Assembly (NCBI RefSeq): GCF_002276045.1 | Contig: NZ_NQMR01000021.1 | Location: 23,769 to 87,768 of the forward strand | Origin: Pseudoalteromonas sp. NBT06-2 | Lineage (GTDB): Bacteria; Pseudomonadota; Gammaproteobacteria; Enterobacterales; Alteromonadaceae | DNA: 64,000 nt | Reading direction: 5' to 3' | Part shown: piece by piece, positions 1-8,720 of the stretch | How positions within the stretch are numbered: the first letter of the stretch is position 1 | Layout: the number at the start of each line of letters is the position of its first letter | Position numbers and translations under genes: made by a program | Notes under the pieces: generated by a model | What the model saw: only the letters and a program-made list of their open reading frames with translations | Database searches by the model: none | What the model was told of the DNA's origin: nothing

Positions 1-542
1 CTATCCATAAAAAACTTTTTACGTCTTTCAGGAGAAAGGCCTCGGGCTAGTGCCAAAGAGTCATATTCTGCATTTTTACATAGATCCAGCATGGTATTTG
101 AAATATCTGTACCAACTATTTGAGCACCAGAAGTGAATGAGCCTAAATTTTGTGTTTGAAATTCAGCCGTTGTCATGGCAATTGAGTATGGTTCTTGCCC
201 AGACGAGCTAGCAGCAGACCAAATTTTAACTGGACGACGTAAAGTTTTAAATTCTGGAAATATTTTACTTTTCAAAAGCTCAAAAGGATATTGATCCCTA
301 AACCATAAAGTTTCATTTGTTGTCATGGCATCAACAACAGCGGCACGTAATTGCCGCTCTCTTGGACTCAAAGTTTTACTTACCAATTCAGATAATGATT
401 CAACTTCAAACCGCCCCATTAAAGGCGCTAAACGGCTTTTTACTAGATACAACTTGTTATCACCAAGAACAATTCCGCACTGTTGTTCTAAAAAAGTACG
501 AAATTTATTATATTCATGTTGTTCTAAGTTTTTATTAGCCAA
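1..542 (-). CDS. cheR: CheR chemotaxis methyltransferase, 3' end cut by window edge
   Basis: S-adenosylmethionine-dependent methyltransferase that methylates glutamates on chemoreceptors. About 180 N-terminal residues are present and the frame is still open at base 1, so roughly a third of the usual 275 is missing. Visible features are the family stretch MTTNETLWFRDQYPF, the SAM-binding motif AASSSGQEPYS and the GTDIS segment. No in-frame ATG exists; the only reasonable start is TTG at 542, giving MANKNLEQHEYN, after an in-frame stop at 561-563. It lies just downstream of cheV on the same strand, as in Vibrio and Shewanella flagellar loci. Family certain; start moderately sure. Confidence 0.9.
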   Translation of the reverse strand, partial: MANKNLEQHEYNKFRTFLEQQCGIVLGDNKLYLVKSRLAPLMGRFEVESLSELVSKTLSPRERQLRAAVVDAMTTNETLWFRDQYPFELLKSKIFPEFKTLRRPVKIWSAASSSGQEPYSIAMTTAEFQTQNLGSFTSGAQIVGTDISNTMLDLCKNAEYDSLALARGLSPERRKKFFMD

Positions 543-577
543 ATTTGATATACCTATATATTAAGTTAAAATGAATC

Positions 578-1510
578 TTAATCACAGTGAACCCATTTCT
601 TAACGGCGGCAGCCAGTTCATCTGGATTGAATTTAGCAATAAAGTCATCCGCACCTACTTTTTCAATCATCGCCTGATTAAAAACTCCGCTTAATGAAGT
701 GTGTAATATAACATGTAAAGGTGCTAATCTCGGATCAGCTTTTATTTCAGCTGTTAATGTATAACCGTCCATTTCAGGCATCTCTACATCAGAAATTAAT
801 AGGCCAATCCTTTCGGTTATATCTTTTTCACACTCTTTTTCTGCTATTTCCCTTAGCCTAATGAGCGCTTCTTTACCATTTTTAGCAAGCTCTGTTTGAA
901 TACCTAATGGTTCAAGTGCTCTTTTTATTTGATTGCGAGCAACAGCGGAGTCATCCGCTATAAAAATAATACGTTCACCTAAATCTTTTTGCATTTCACC
1001 ATCATCAACAATTTCAGCACTTACTTCAGTATCAACAGGACAAATATCACTTAATATTTTTTCAACATCAAGGATTTCAACTAGCTCCTTTTCGATTTCA
1101 GTTACAGCTGTAAGATATGAGTTTCGACCAGAACCAGAGGGTGGAGGTAAAATGGCCTCCCAATTCATATTAACGATGCGCTCAACTGACCCCACTAAAA
1201 AACCTTGAACAGATCTATTATATTCCGCGATAATAATAAAGCTATTTTCAATATCATCAATTGGGTTTCCGCCAATCGCCATAGATAAATCGATAACAGA
1301 GATTGTTTGGCCACGTATATGCGCAACTCCTCTGATATAAGCATTAGATTTAGGTAACGAAGTTAATCGGGGACATTGTAAAACCTCCCTCACTTTAAAT
1401 ACGTTAATACCAAAGCGCTGACGGCCTCTAAGTTTAAATAACAAAAGTTCCAGTCTGTTTTGACCTACTAACTGTGTTCTTTGGTTGACCGAGTCTAAAA
1501 TGCCCGCCAT
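578..1510 (-). CDS. cheV: CheV chemotaxis coupling protein
   Basis: Cytoplasmic adaptor linking chemoreceptors to CheA, with a phosphorylatable receiver for adaptation. It is 310 residues: a CheW-like domain at about 15-155 and a receiver domain at about 180-307. The acidic pocket is IADDSA and the phospho-acceptor Asp is near 241 in SDVEMPEMDG. Length and order match the family. It reads toward cheR with a 35-base gap and is divergent from flgA, so the 1511-1656 intergenic region serves both directions. Confidence 0.97.
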   Translation of the reverse strand: MAGILDSVNQRTQLVGQNRLELLLFKLRGRQRFGINVFKVREVLQCPRLTSLPKSNAYIRGVAHIRGQTISVIDLSMAIGGNPIDDIENSFIIIAEYNRSVQGFLVGSVERIVNMNWEAILPPPSGSGRNSYLTAVTEIEKELVEILDVEKILSDICPVDTEVSAEIVDDGEMQKDLGERIIFIADDSAVARNQIKRALEPLGIQTELAKNGKEALIRLREIAEKECEKDITERIGLLISDVEMPEMDGYTLTAEIKADPRLAPLHVILHTSLSGVFNQAMIEKVGADDFIAKFNPDELAAAVKKWVHCD

Positions 1511-1538
1511 TTCAATCTCCTGAATGAAAAGCTAAATA

Positions 1539-1556
1539 TTAGGAATGAATATTGCT
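1539..1556 (+). promoter_or_regulatory. Possible sigma-54 promoter of flgA
   Basis: The segment has GG at 1542-1543 and GC at 1554-1555, separated by 10 bases, with TTGC in the -12 block and partial agreement in the -24 block. It lies about 100 bases upstream of flgA. Early and mid flagellar genes in polar-flagellated gammaproteobacteria are often sigma-54 dependent. The match is incomplete. Confidence 0.4.
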
Positions 1557-1656
1557 TTCATAATAAAGTATAAGTAAATTTATATACAGCAAGCGTCTGA
1601 TTATTGACGCAAAATATTTATACCCTGTTTTCAACATAAAGCATAGTAGAAACATA

Positions 1657-2367
1657 ATGAGTTTGTTTAATAAAAATCATCATAAGTTAATTTTTTTTAT
1701 ATTTTTGGTCTTATTTTCAAATAATACCTCAGCAGTGGGCTATTCAAAAAGCCAATTACAACAACTTGCTATAAATTATCTAGCTCAAAATTTAAAAGAA
1801 TTAACTAATGGAACAAGAGAGCTATCAGCGCTGCCCATTGATCCTAGAATATCAGATAAAAATTGTGAAACTGAATTATTAATTAATTCAGTAAACGTAC
1901 AAAGAAGTAATCGGCAGAGTACAATACAAATTAAGTGCTTAGATGAAAAAAAATGGAATTTATATGTTCAAGTCAAAATAATGGAACTTGCACCTATTGT
2001 CGTGGTCAATCAAAACTTAAGTAAAGGTGAAATAATTACAAATGAACACCTAATTACAAAACAAACTCAGAAACATTTAATTAGAACACAATACTTAAAT
2101 AAAGCGCAAATGTATACTCTGTTAGGAAGCAGGAGTAAACGAAATATCAGAAGCGGTTCAGCCATCACCTATAAACAGGTTTGCATGGTTTGCAAAGGAG
2201 ATAGAGTCACTATTTTTGCCAGTTATCGCGGGTTAAGTATAAAAACAGCAGGAATTGCATTACAAGATGGTATTATTGGGCAAAACATTTCAGTTAAAAA
2301 CTCGAAGTCTGGCAAGAAGTTACATGCTAGAGTGATAGGTGTTGATCAAGTTAAAGTAAGTATTTAA
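1657..2367 (+). CDS. flgA: FlgA, flagellar P-ring assembly chaperone
   Basis: Periplasmic chaperone needed to assemble FlgI into the P ring. It is 236 residues with a signal peptide at about 1-26 (hydrophobic run ending NTSA) and a C-terminal SAF/beta-clip region from about 110, seen in the stretches VVVNQNLSKGEIITNEHL and SGKKLHARVIGVDQVKVSI. It is followed 69 bases later by flgM, the standard flgAMN order. The start has no strong Shine-Dalgarno but is the first ATG before the signal peptide. Confidence 0.95.
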   Translation: MSLFNKNHHKLIFFIFLVLFSNNTSAVGYSKSQLQQLAINYLAQNLKELTNGTRELSALPIDPRISDKNCETELLINSVNVQRSNRQSTIQIKCLDEKKWNLYVQVKIMELAPIVVVNQNLSKGEIITNEHLITKQTQKHLIRTQYLNKAQMYTLLGSRSKRNIRSGSAITYKQVCMVCKGDRVTIFASYRGLSIKTAGIALQDGIIGQNISVKNSKSGKKLHARVIGVDQVKVSI

Positions 2368-2376
2368 GATATATGT

Positions 2377-2403
2377 TAAACTATTTCTATAATTGGCCGA
2401 TAC
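2377..2403 (+). promoter_or_regulatory. Sigma-28 (FliA) promoter of flgM
   Basis: TAAACTAT at 2377-2384, an 11-base spacer, then GCCGATAC at 2396-2403. The known FliA consensus is TAAA-N15-GCCGATAA, so only the last base of the -10 block differs. It lies 34 bases upstream of flgM. FlgM is the anti-sigma-28 factor, so this would give the usual feedback loop. Confidence 0.8.
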
Positions 2404-2436
2404 TAAAAGTAATGAAATTTTAATGCGAGATACCTA

Positions 2437-2775
2437 ATGGTTAATCAAGTAAATAAAGGCAACCAACAAAACGTTACCTATACTAATTCAAAACAACAAC
2501 AGCTTAGTGTCAATAAAGATAATGCAGCTACAGCGGTACAAAATCAACCAACTGCTTCAACCAAGGCTGCGAAAGATTCTGTAAATTTAACACCTCAAGC
2601 TCAGCAACTAAGAGGTTTACATGAAAAAGCCGAGCAATCTTCAGGTTTTGATAGTAAAAAAGTTAGCGAATTGAAAAAAGTGATTAGCGAAGGCAATTAC
2701 CAAGTAAATGCCGAAAAACTAGCTGAAAAAATAGCTGGTTTCGAATTTGATTTATATGGTAAATACAATGATTGA
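2437..2775 (+). CDS. flgM: FlgM anti-sigma-28 factor
   Basis: Binds and holds FliA inactive until it is exported through the finished hook-basal body. It is 112 residues: a Gln/Asn/Ala-rich disordered N-terminal half, then the conserved C-terminal sigma-binding helices from about residue 50 (SVNLTPQAQQL ... KVSELKKVISEGNYQVNAEKLAEKIAGFE). Its stop overlaps the flgN start by 8 bases, implying coupled translation. A sigma-28 promoter lies directly upstream. Confidence 0.95.
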   Translation: MVNQVNKGNQQNVTYTNSKQQQLSVNKDNAATAVQNQPTASTKAAKDSVNLTPQAQQLRGLHEKAEQSSGFDSKKVSELKKVISEGNYQVNAEKLAEKIAGFEFDLYGKYND

Positions 2776-3205
2776 ACAAAATGCAATACAGAATATTCAA
2801 CAATCTTTAATTGAGCAAAAGCAAAACCTAGATGCTTTATGGGTAACTTTGCAAAATGAATTAGAAGCGATAAATACTCGAAATAGCAATGCTTTAGAAA
2901 ATTCAGCTAAAGAGAAAGTGACTATTTTAAATAAAATATCTATATTAGATCAAAAATTAATAAACTCACCGCTTGCGCAAATAAAAAATAGCATCCCTTC
3001 AATAAAAGAAGATATCTCAGCGATAAACGAGCTATTAAGTAACTGTAAACAACAAAATGATTTAAATGCCCATGCAGCACACCAAACACAAATAGCAGTC
3101 AAAAAAGTAACCGATATTTTACTTGGTTCAATCAAGTCTCTTACATACGATAATAAAGGTAAGTCTCAAGCAGGGACATTATTAAGCAAAGGTATTAAAG
3201 CCTAA
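2768..3205 (+). CDS. flgN: FlgN, flagellar export chaperone
   Basis: Cytoplasmic chaperone for the hook-filament junction proteins FlgK and FlgL. The chosen start is the ATG at 2768 (MIEQNAIQNIQQSL), because an earlier in-frame ATG at 2747 lies inside flgM without a ribosome site. About 145 residues, almost entirely helical and Gln/Asn/Lys-rich, as in the family. It is identified mainly by position after flgM and by helical FlgN-like character. The gene ends 18 bases before the convergent flgP stop. Confidence 0.85.
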   Translation: MIEQNAIQNIQQSLIEQKQNLDALWVTLQNELEAINTRNSNALENSAKEKVTILNKISILDQKLINSPLAQIKNSIPSIKEDISAINELLSNCKQQNDLNAHAAHQTQIAVKKVTDILLGSIKSLTYDNKGKSQAGTLLSKGIKA

Positions 3206-3223
3206 TAGTCTATCCCATTTTAA

Positions 3224-3679
3224 TTAATAATATGTGATCTTCTTTACTGTTCTTGGTTTAACTTGACCAATATATAGATCGTGTACTAGCTTCATATCTA
3301 ACTCTAACTCAGTAACATAACTATCACCTACAACATAACTCTTAATGACCTTAGCACCTCTTACAGCACCTTGTACTTTAGAGTTTAAAGTATCATTTTT
3401 GGTGATCATGCCTCGCATAGATGAACTAGCTGTAATTTGTTGGCCATAAACTTGTTCAGCTAACTCTCTATAAGCTTCTAATTTTGATGCTTTAATAGCA
3501 AGAATTTCTTTTTGCTGTTGGTTTTTTCCTGGTTGTAAACTAATAGGTGCATAACCAACCGCTTTTAAAATAGGAAAAAAATCTGGTTGCTTATAATCAT
3601 ATTCGATATGCTTATCAAACATACTCGAACAACCACCTAACAGTGATACGATACAAGTACCTATTATTAGTTTATTCAT
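3224..3679 (-). CDS. flgP: FlgP-like flagellar outer-membrane lipoprotein
   Basis: 151-residue lipoprotein: signal peptide with lipobox LLGGCS (Cys at 17) and an LPP20-type domain after it (EILAIKASKLEAYRELAEQVYGQQI). In Vibrio and Campylobacter FlgP forms outer-membrane disks around the basal body and is required for motility. It is convergent with flgN and divergent from flgT, the same neighbourhood as Vibrio flgP/flgT. Confidence 0.88.
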   Translation of the reverse strand: MNKLIIGTCIVSLLGGCSSMFDKHIEYDYKQPDFFPILKAVGYAPISLQPGKNQQQKEILAIKASKLEAYRELAEQVYGQQITASSSMRGMITKNDTLNSKVQGAVRGAKVIKSYVVGDSYVTELELDMKLVHDLYIGQVKPRTVKKITYY

Positions 3680-3724
3680 AAACTCTTTTTACATCCAATG
3701 CAAATTATTTTGATACCTGATACA

Positions 3725-3741
3725 TGCATGTTATATGCCCA
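3725..3741 (-). promoter_or_regulatory. Possible sigma-54 promoter of flgP
   Basis: On the minus strand TGGGCATATAACATGCA has GG and GC separated by exactly 10 bases, with TGC in the -12 block. It lies about 45 bases upstream of flgP. The -12 block is weaker than consensus. Confidence 0.4.
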
Positions 3742-3792
3742 TTTTATATAAATAATCTCAACTAGACTTAATAAATGACTATCTAGAAGCGG

Positions 3793-3809
3793 TTGGTATA
3801 AGATTTGCT
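3793..3809 (+). promoter_or_regulatory. Probable sigma-54 promoter of flgT
   Basis: TTGGTATAAGATTTGCT has GG-N10-GC spacing, a full TTGC -12 block and TTGG in the -24 block. It lies 65 bases before the flgT start, and flgT belongs to the sigma-54 flagellar class in related bacteria. Confidence 0.6.
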
Positions 3810-3873
3810 TTACTTACCATCTTAATGACTAAATTTTAATGCTTTTACGCTTTTACAATTAAAAGAGCTATTT

Positions 3874-5052
3874 ATGAACAAGTATATTTTCCTGTTTTTT
3901 TTCTGTGTTACTCAACCTTTGCATGCACAATGGTATGAATCTATAGGGCAATCTCAAATAAGAGACGGCGATACTCAAAGAGCAAAAACAAGAGCAGTAG
4001 AAAGCGCTATAAAACAAGCCCTTATTTTCGCAGGTGCATCTGTAACGAGTATTCAAACGGTCGCTAATGGTCTAATGACACAGGAGGAAACACATGTCAG
4101 ATCTCATGGGGAAATACAAAATATTGAATTAGTCGACGAAGTCTATTCTAGTGATTCAGTATCCGTAACTTTACGATTAGATATTTTTGCAAATGAAAAA
4201 ATATGTTTCGCATCTGAATTTAAAAAAAGCTTAGCTATTACTCAAGCACAAATGCCTAATCAAGAACAAGCTCGAAATGGCCAAATTTTTGACATTAATA
4301 AAGCATTTAGCGAAAAAATATTTAAAAGTATAAAATCGGCAGATCAATCTATTGTTCCTAGAGCTTATTATCAACAGGCAATTCCTATTTTAGACTTTTT
4401 TAATCAACAATATAACTTTGATCCTATACTTATTGAGCAAATAGCAAAAAATAGTGATAGTCAGTATGTTTTGATATCTAAGATAAAGGATATATCTATG
4501 GGTGAAAAGCAAAATTCAGATCTCATGTTTTGGCAATCAAACAGCTTTGAACGGTTTTTTGATGTTGAAGTTATGCTTTTTAATGCTGTAACACAAGAAG
4601 TGATTGTGCAACAAGATTATTCTACTAGTGGCATTTGGCGATTTAATAAAACAGCAAGAATAGATGTAAGTAGTAATCAATTTTGGCATTCAGAATATGG
4701 TCAAGTTTTAAATGAACTATCAAATCAAATAAGTCTAGATTTGCAAGAAAAATTATCTTGCTTGCCAATTCAAGGTAAAATAAAGCACATTAAAGACAAT
4801 ACAGTTACCTTTAATTTAGGTAAACAGCATGGTATTAAAAAAGGCCAATCTTTCGCTATTGCATACCAATCATTCTTTACTGATGAAGAAGGCGTTCAAC
4901 AACCCTATATAATAACGAGCGCTAACCATGTGAGAGTAAATCAAGTTTATACCCGCAGTGCGATAGCAAGCAGTATAGGCGATGAATTACTAGCAAACAT
5001 TCAAACAAGTGATATTGTTTTGTTAATTGAAGTAGAAGAGCCTGAGCTTTAA
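3874..5052 (+). CDS. flgT: FlgT, flagellar H-ring protein
   Basis: Periplasmic protein that builds the H ring around the basal body of polar sodium-type flagella and helps recruit the T ring and stator. It is 392 residues with a signal peptide (cleavage after LHA, about residue 18), an N-terminal domain with the family stretch AKTRAVESAIKQALIFAGASV, a middle domain, and a C-terminal SH3-like part at about 300-370 (GKQHGIKKGQSFAIAYQ). It is divergent from flgP. Confidence 0.92.
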   Translation: MNKYIFLFFFCVTQPLHAQWYESIGQSQIRDGDTQRAKTRAVESAIKQALIFAGASVTSIQTVANGLMTQEETHVRSHGEIQNIELVDEVYSSDSVSVTLRLDIFANEKICFASEFKKSLAITQAQMPNQEQARNGQIFDINKAFSEKIFKSIKSADQSIVPRAYYQQAIPILDFFNQQYNFDPILIEQIAKNSDSQYVLISKIKDISMGEKQNSDLMFWQSNSFERFFDVEVMLFNAVTQEVIVQQDYSTSGIWRFNKTARIDVSSNQFWHSEYGQVLNELSNQISLDLQEKLSCLPIQGKIKHIKDNTVTFNLGKQHGIKKGQSFAIAYQSFFTDEEGVQQPYIITSANHVRVNQVYTRSAIASSIGDELLANIQTSDIVLLIEVEEPEL

Positions 5053-5273
5053 TAAATATATCTCATACAAAAAATCGTCATCTTCAAGTGATTTATCGAA
5101 GCTGTTCTGTTAGCTTAAAAACAACATCCTTTTTGAGATAGCAGAGCCAATTGCAACATTAAACCAATCTATTTTATCAATCGATACGATAACTACAATC
5201 AATTAGACCTATTTAACAACCTGATCAATACTAAGTCAAAATAAACAAATCATATAAAATAATAGGATTTACC
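5053..5273. other. Intergenic, no feature recognised
   Basis: AT-rich stretch between flgT and the peroxiredoxin gene. It contains no convincing ORF or strong hairpin. It presumably holds the promoter of the downstream gene. Confidence 0.5.
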
Positions 5274-6002
5274 ATGCTTAAAAATATTGAAGGTCAAACA
5301 ATTCCTAATGTCACATTCTCGATTCGTCAAAATGATGAATGGATTCAACTATCCACAATTGAAGTATTTAAAGGGAAAACTGTTGTTGTATTTTCTCTAC
5401 CCGGTGCTTTCACACCAACGTGTTCATCTACACATTTACCATTATTTAATGAACTTGCCCCTGTATTTAAAGAAAATGGCGTAGATGACATTGTATGTAT
5501 CTCAGTGAACGATACTTTTGTTATGAATGCTTGGGCTGCGAGTCAAGAAGCTGACAATATTCAGTTAATACCAGATGGCAATGGTGAGTTCAGTGATGGC
5601 ATGGGCATGCTAGTTGATAAATCAGAAATAGGCTTTGGTAAACGGAGCTGGCGTTATTCCATGCTAGTTAAAGATGGCGTTATTGATAAAATGTTTATTG
5701 AAGCAGATGTACCAGGCGACCCGTTTGAAGTATCTGATGCGGATACCATGCTAAATTATATTAACCCAAATCAAAAACCTGTTGAGGCTGTATCTATATT
5801 CACAAAACCCGACTGTCAATTCTGTCAAAAAACCAAAGACTTGTTAATAGGAAAAGATATTAGCTTTGAAGAAATAGTCTTAGGTAAAGATGCATCATTC
5901 ACCAGCTTAAAAGCTATTACAGGTAATGATACCGTGCCACAAGTGTTTATTGCTGGTAAGCATATTGGTGGGTCTGAGGACTTAGCTAAATACTATAATT
6001 AA
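5274..6002 (+). CDS. Peroxiredoxin-5/glutaredoxin fusion protein
   Basis: Glutathione-dependent peroxidase in which a Prx5-type peroxiredoxin is fused to its own glutaredoxin reductant. It is 242 residues: peroxiredoxin at about 1-165 with peroxidatic Cys50 in PGAFTPTC, then glutaredoxin at about 170-242 with the CxxC pair at 181/184 in KPDCQFC and the TVPQVFI cis-proline loop. This is the hybrid Prx5 family known from Haemophilus, Vibrio and relatives. It reduces H2O2 and alkyl hydroperoxides in the cytoplasm. It is single and not obviously in an operon. Confidence 0.95.
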   Translation: MLKNIEGQTIPNVTFSIRQNDEWIQLSTIEVFKGKTVVVFSLPGAFTPTCSSTHLPLFNELAPVFKENGVDDIVCISVNDTFVMNAWAASQEADNIQLIPDGNGEFSDGMGMLVDKSEIGFGKRSWRYSMLVKDGVIDKMFIEADVPGDPFEVSDADTMLNYINPNQKPVEAVSIFTKPDCQFCQKTKDLLIGKDISFEEIVLGKDASFTSLKAITGNDTVPQVFIAGKHIGGSEDLAKYYN

Positions 6003-6079
6003 TGGCGTCCCATAGAGGATTCGAACCTCTGACCTATCCCTTAGGAGGGGATCGCTCTATCCAGCTGAGCTAATGAGAC
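6003..6079 (-). tRNA. tRNA-Arg (anticodon CCU)
   Basis: A 77-base cloverleaf on the minus strand with encoded CCA. The 5' acceptor GTCTCAT pairs with ATGGGAC apart from one wobble; the D arm is AGCTCAGCTGGATAGAGC; the anticodon stem ATCCC/GGGAT holds the loop CTCCTAA; the T arm is GAGGTTCGAATCCTC. Anticodon CCU reads AGG. It begins one base after the peroxiredoxin stop, convergent with it. Confidence 0.95.
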
Positions 6080-6138
6080 TTATATAATATAAAACTATAC
6101 TAAATCAATAAGTAACCAATGTGAATTTTATACTTTGG

Positions 6139-6723
6139 TTACTTTAAAACTGTAACACCATCTTGTAATTCTTCTAATAAATTATTAGCTAACGTAATTT
6201 GTGCAGTCGATTCTATTTCACCTGAAGCTCTATTTCTAACATATGTACTCAGCATATAGCTTTCCTGATATAAACTTAAATGACTTTGTAGAATTAAATC
6301 TGAATTAGCCTTTTTTCTAGAATAATCCATAACAGGTATGCCAAATTTAAACATTTCATTGATTAATAAGAATTCAATCTGATCTCTCACTTCTTTAAAT
6401 TTTGATGTCATTTTTTCGGCAATAGATACTGGCTCAATAATAATTGACTGCGTTCCTCCAAGTACATCTAACTTGCTTAAAAGTTTAAGTGTTAATCGGT
6501 TTATTTCTTCTTTTAATTTTTGTACTTGCTCTGAAGGCAAATTGCTTTTTAACTGCTTATTATTCTCAGTTTGTAATCTTGCATATTTTTCTAACTGTGT
6601 TTCACCTCTAATAACAACTTGTGTCGCAGGCTTTTGTTTTTTAACTTCATTTCTAGTGTCATCATATTCCAAAACTCCGCAGCCAAGTCCCAATAATATT
6701 AATATCACAATACAATATTTCAT
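6139..6723 (-). CDS. Divergent FlgO-like lipoprotein (last of four)
   Basis: 194 residues with a short signal peptide and lipobox-like LGLGCG (Cys at 15). The first half is a charged, probably coiled-coil region absent from its neighbours. The C-terminal half keeps the FlgO-like pattern of the upstream paralogues (FLINEMFKFGIPVMDYSRKKANSDLILQSHLSLYQESYMLSTYVRNRASGEIES), but the repeat-defining SRD segment is lost. It is the most diverged member of a four-gene tandem set. Function unknown, presumed envelope or flagellar. Confidence 0.65.
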   Translation of the reverse strand: MKYCIVILILLGLGCGVLEYDDTRNEVKKQKPATQVVIRGETQLEKYARLQTENNKQLKSNLPSEQVQKLKEEINRLTLKLLSKLDVLGGTQSIIIEPVSIAEKMTSKFKEVRDQIEFLLINEMFKFGIPVMDYSRKKANSDLILQSHLSLYQESYMLSTYVRNRASGEIESTAQITLANNLLEELQDGVTVLK

Positions 6724-6735
6724 TTTTATTAATCC

Positions 6736-7389
6736 TTAACTATCAGGTTCTTCATTGATCAATTTAGGAGATATCGTAGACTCTAAAATAAATGAAGGTA
6801 TCAAGCCTTTAGCCGATGCGATAATAACTTTTGAAAACATATTGACTATTCGAGCATTAACTACAACACCTGCAGCAGTATAAATTAAAGTACCAGATAA
6901 TATATAATCAGCTTTTAACGATTCAGTTAGTTGTTGATAGTCTCTAGAGAAAACAAAATCACCTTTTTTATTCACTTCTATATATTCCATAACTTTAAAG
7001 TCAATAACAGGAATACCGTATTGTTGCATCTCATAGAGAAAACTTTCAGATATTTGATTACCTAGCATATTAGTGCTTTGTAAGTCATCATTAAGATCTA
7101 CAAAAGAAGTGACCGCTATTTTAGTGTCAGGTGCGTGAGCTTGAAAGCTATCCATTAATCCCATAGCCATTTGCTCAACATATTCACTTAAAAGCTTCGT
7201 ATTATTAATAGTATAGTCAGCTTTAACCTTAAATACTGAAGCGTCTTTTTTTATTTTTTGCTTTACATTATCGCAATGATTATTAATTAATTCTCTATCA
7301 CATTCATTATTTACAATTTTATTTGTTAAGTTACATGCTGATAATAAAATTAATGTTAAAGTTAAAAATAGCAGTTTTATAAAATTCAT
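6736..7389 (-). CDS. FlgO-family lipoprotein paralogue
   Basis: 217 residues; signal peptide with lipobox LLSACN. The FlgO domain spans about 65-200: YVEQMAMGLMDSF, TKIAVTSFVDL, MLGNQISESFLYEMQQYGIPVIDFK, FSRDYQQL, DYILSGTLI and VVVNARIVNM. In Vibrio FlgO is an outer-membrane lipoprotein needed for full motility, acting with FlgP and FlgT. It is 12 bases from the next gene, in one transcription unit with three paralogues. Which paralogue is the functional FlgO cannot be told from sequence. Confidence 0.85.
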   Translation of the reverse strand: MNFIKLLFLTLTLILLSACNLTNKIVNNECDRELINNHCDNVKQKIKKDASVFKVKADYTINNTKLLSEYVEQMAMGLMDSFQAHAPDTKIAVTSFVDLNDDLQSTNMLGNQISESFLYEMQQYGIPVIDFKVMEYIEVNKKGDFVFSRDYQQLTESLKADYILSGTLIYTAAGVVVNARIVNMFSKVIIASAKGLIPSFILESTISPKLINEEPDS

Positions 7390-7409
7390 ATATCTCTCTT
7401 TATACGGTA

Positions 7410-8066
7410 CTATTCATCACCTTGAACTAAGGGTATACCATCTTCAAGTGAACTTGATAGTAACGCTTTTACAGCGTGGGAAGGGATCAATCCTTGCGAA
7501 GATGCAACTATTGCTTTAGATTTAACACCCACTATTCTCGCATTTACCATATAACCAGATTCATGCCTTACCAATGTGCCACCTAATACATATTTAATTG
7601 GTAGATTACCTTTTAATTCAAGAAAGTCTCTACTAAAAATATAATCGCCACTAGGAGCAACGCGAATATAATCGGTTGTTTTAAAGTCAATTACAGGAAT
7701 ACCAAATTTATGGAGTTCATGCATAAAACTTTCTGACAATTGATTACCTATTAGCGGTGCTTTTTCATAATCACCATCTAAAAATACAAAACTGGTTACA
7801 CCTATTGGAGTTTGGCTATTCACATATTGAATATTGTCAACTAATCCATGCATTATTCCACGAACATAATGATTTATGTTTTTTACAGTTCTAAAATTAC
7901 TCGTATTTTTAGATGCTGCTAAGACACTTTTACCGTTATGTGATTGAAAGTTATTATCTGATGATTTCGTTTCTTTAACAACATGTTCGTTATTAGTTGG
8001 CATATTAAGCATACTGCAAGCAGATAAAGTTAAACTAGTAGCAATAATAAGATAATTAAAGTGCAT
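7410..8066 (-). CDS. flgO: FlgO-family lipoprotein, closest to canonical FlgO
   Basis: 218 residues from the ATG at 8066, chosen because GGAGG lies 6 bases upstream; an earlier ATG at 8078 overlaps the preceding stop. Lipobox TLSACS (Cys near 17). The full FlgO domain is present: YVRGIMHGLVDN, TPIGVTSFVFLDGDY, PLIGNQLSESFMHELHKFGIPVIDFK, IFSRDFLEL, KYVLGGTLVRHESGYMVNARIVG. Of the four tandem copies this one keeps the family motifs best, so it is the likeliest true FlgO. Symbol assigned by motif recognition only. Confidence 0.82.
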   Translation of the reverse strand: MHFNYLIIATSLTLSACSMLNMPTNNEHVVKETKSSDNNFQSHNGKSVLAASKNTSNFRTVKNINHYVRGIMHGLVDNIQYVNSQTPIGVTSFVFLDGDYEKAPLIGNQLSESFMHELHKFGIPVIDFKTTDYIRVAPSGDYIFSRDFLELKGNLPIKYVLGGTLVRHESGYMVNARIVGVKSKAIVASSQGLIPSHAVKALLSSSLEDGIPLVQGDE

Positions 8067-8077
8067 TGAACCCTCCA

Positions 8078-8683
8078 TTAATAATGATTACGAATTAAAG
8101 AACTATCTCTCAACTGTACTTTTTCTTGAGACCAAAAAACATTAAGTGGAACTGTTTTTGTTGCAGCACCATGAACTATATTACTGTGAATATCAATCAG
8201 TTTTACGTTAACTATAAATTGATCTTGAATTTCAGTTAAAGTTCCAGATATAAAATAATCTATTATATGTTTTTCCTTTAACTGAGAGACATCTCTTGAC
8301 AGCATACTATCTACACTCGGCTTTAGTATGATCTTTGGTAAAGTTTTATATTCGATGACATTAAATCCTAATTGAGTAACAGCTGTTGTTAAACTTTCTT
8401 GAATTTGCAATCCAAGTAATTTTGAAGGTCCTTTTTCAGTAATATTAGATAATGAGTCAATAGAAACAAGAGTACCGATTGCAATAGAAGATTTTGATTT
8501 TATTGGATTAAATTCTTTAAGTAAATCTATTGCTAATTGCTTACTATATTGGTGCACGCTTACAGTAGACATTTTAGGTACGTACGAATTGCTGAAATCT
8601 GTATTTGATGAATCTGGATTATCATTTGTAAAAAGTGAACAAGCCGATAGGAGTAAGGCTAGTGTTATGATCATAATACGCAT
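8078..8683 (-). CDS. FlgO-like lipoprotein, first gene of four-gene set
   Basis: 201 residues, lipobox LLLSACS (Cys near 15). The FlgO-like domain is more diverged than in the next two genes: YSKQLAIDLLKEF, SSIAIGTLVSID, LLGLQIQESLTTAVTQLGFNVIEYKTL, MLSRDVSQL, DYFISGTLTEIQDQFIVNVKLIDI. It is the promoter-proximal gene after the sigma-54 promoter at 8721-8736. Its stop overlaps the next possible start by one base, indicating translational coupling. Confidence 0.8.
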   Translation of the reverse strand: MRIMIITLALLLSACSLFTNDNPDSSNTDFSNSYVPKMSTVSVHQYSKQLAIDLLKEFNPIKSKSSIAIGTLVSIDSLSNITEKGPSKLLGLQIQESLTTAVTQLGFNVIEYKTLPKIILKPSVDSMLSRDVSQLKEKHIIDYFISGTLTEIQDQFIVNVKLIDIHSNIVHGAATKTVPLNVFWSQEKVQLRDSSLIRNHY

Positions 8684-8720
8684 TAATTTTTACCTTAAAT
8701 AAACTAAACAGTAAAATTAA

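Noticed and set aside
6003..6079. tRNA-Arg as an integration site for a genomic island
   Set aside because: No integrase gene and no duplicated tRNA 3' end were seen near it.
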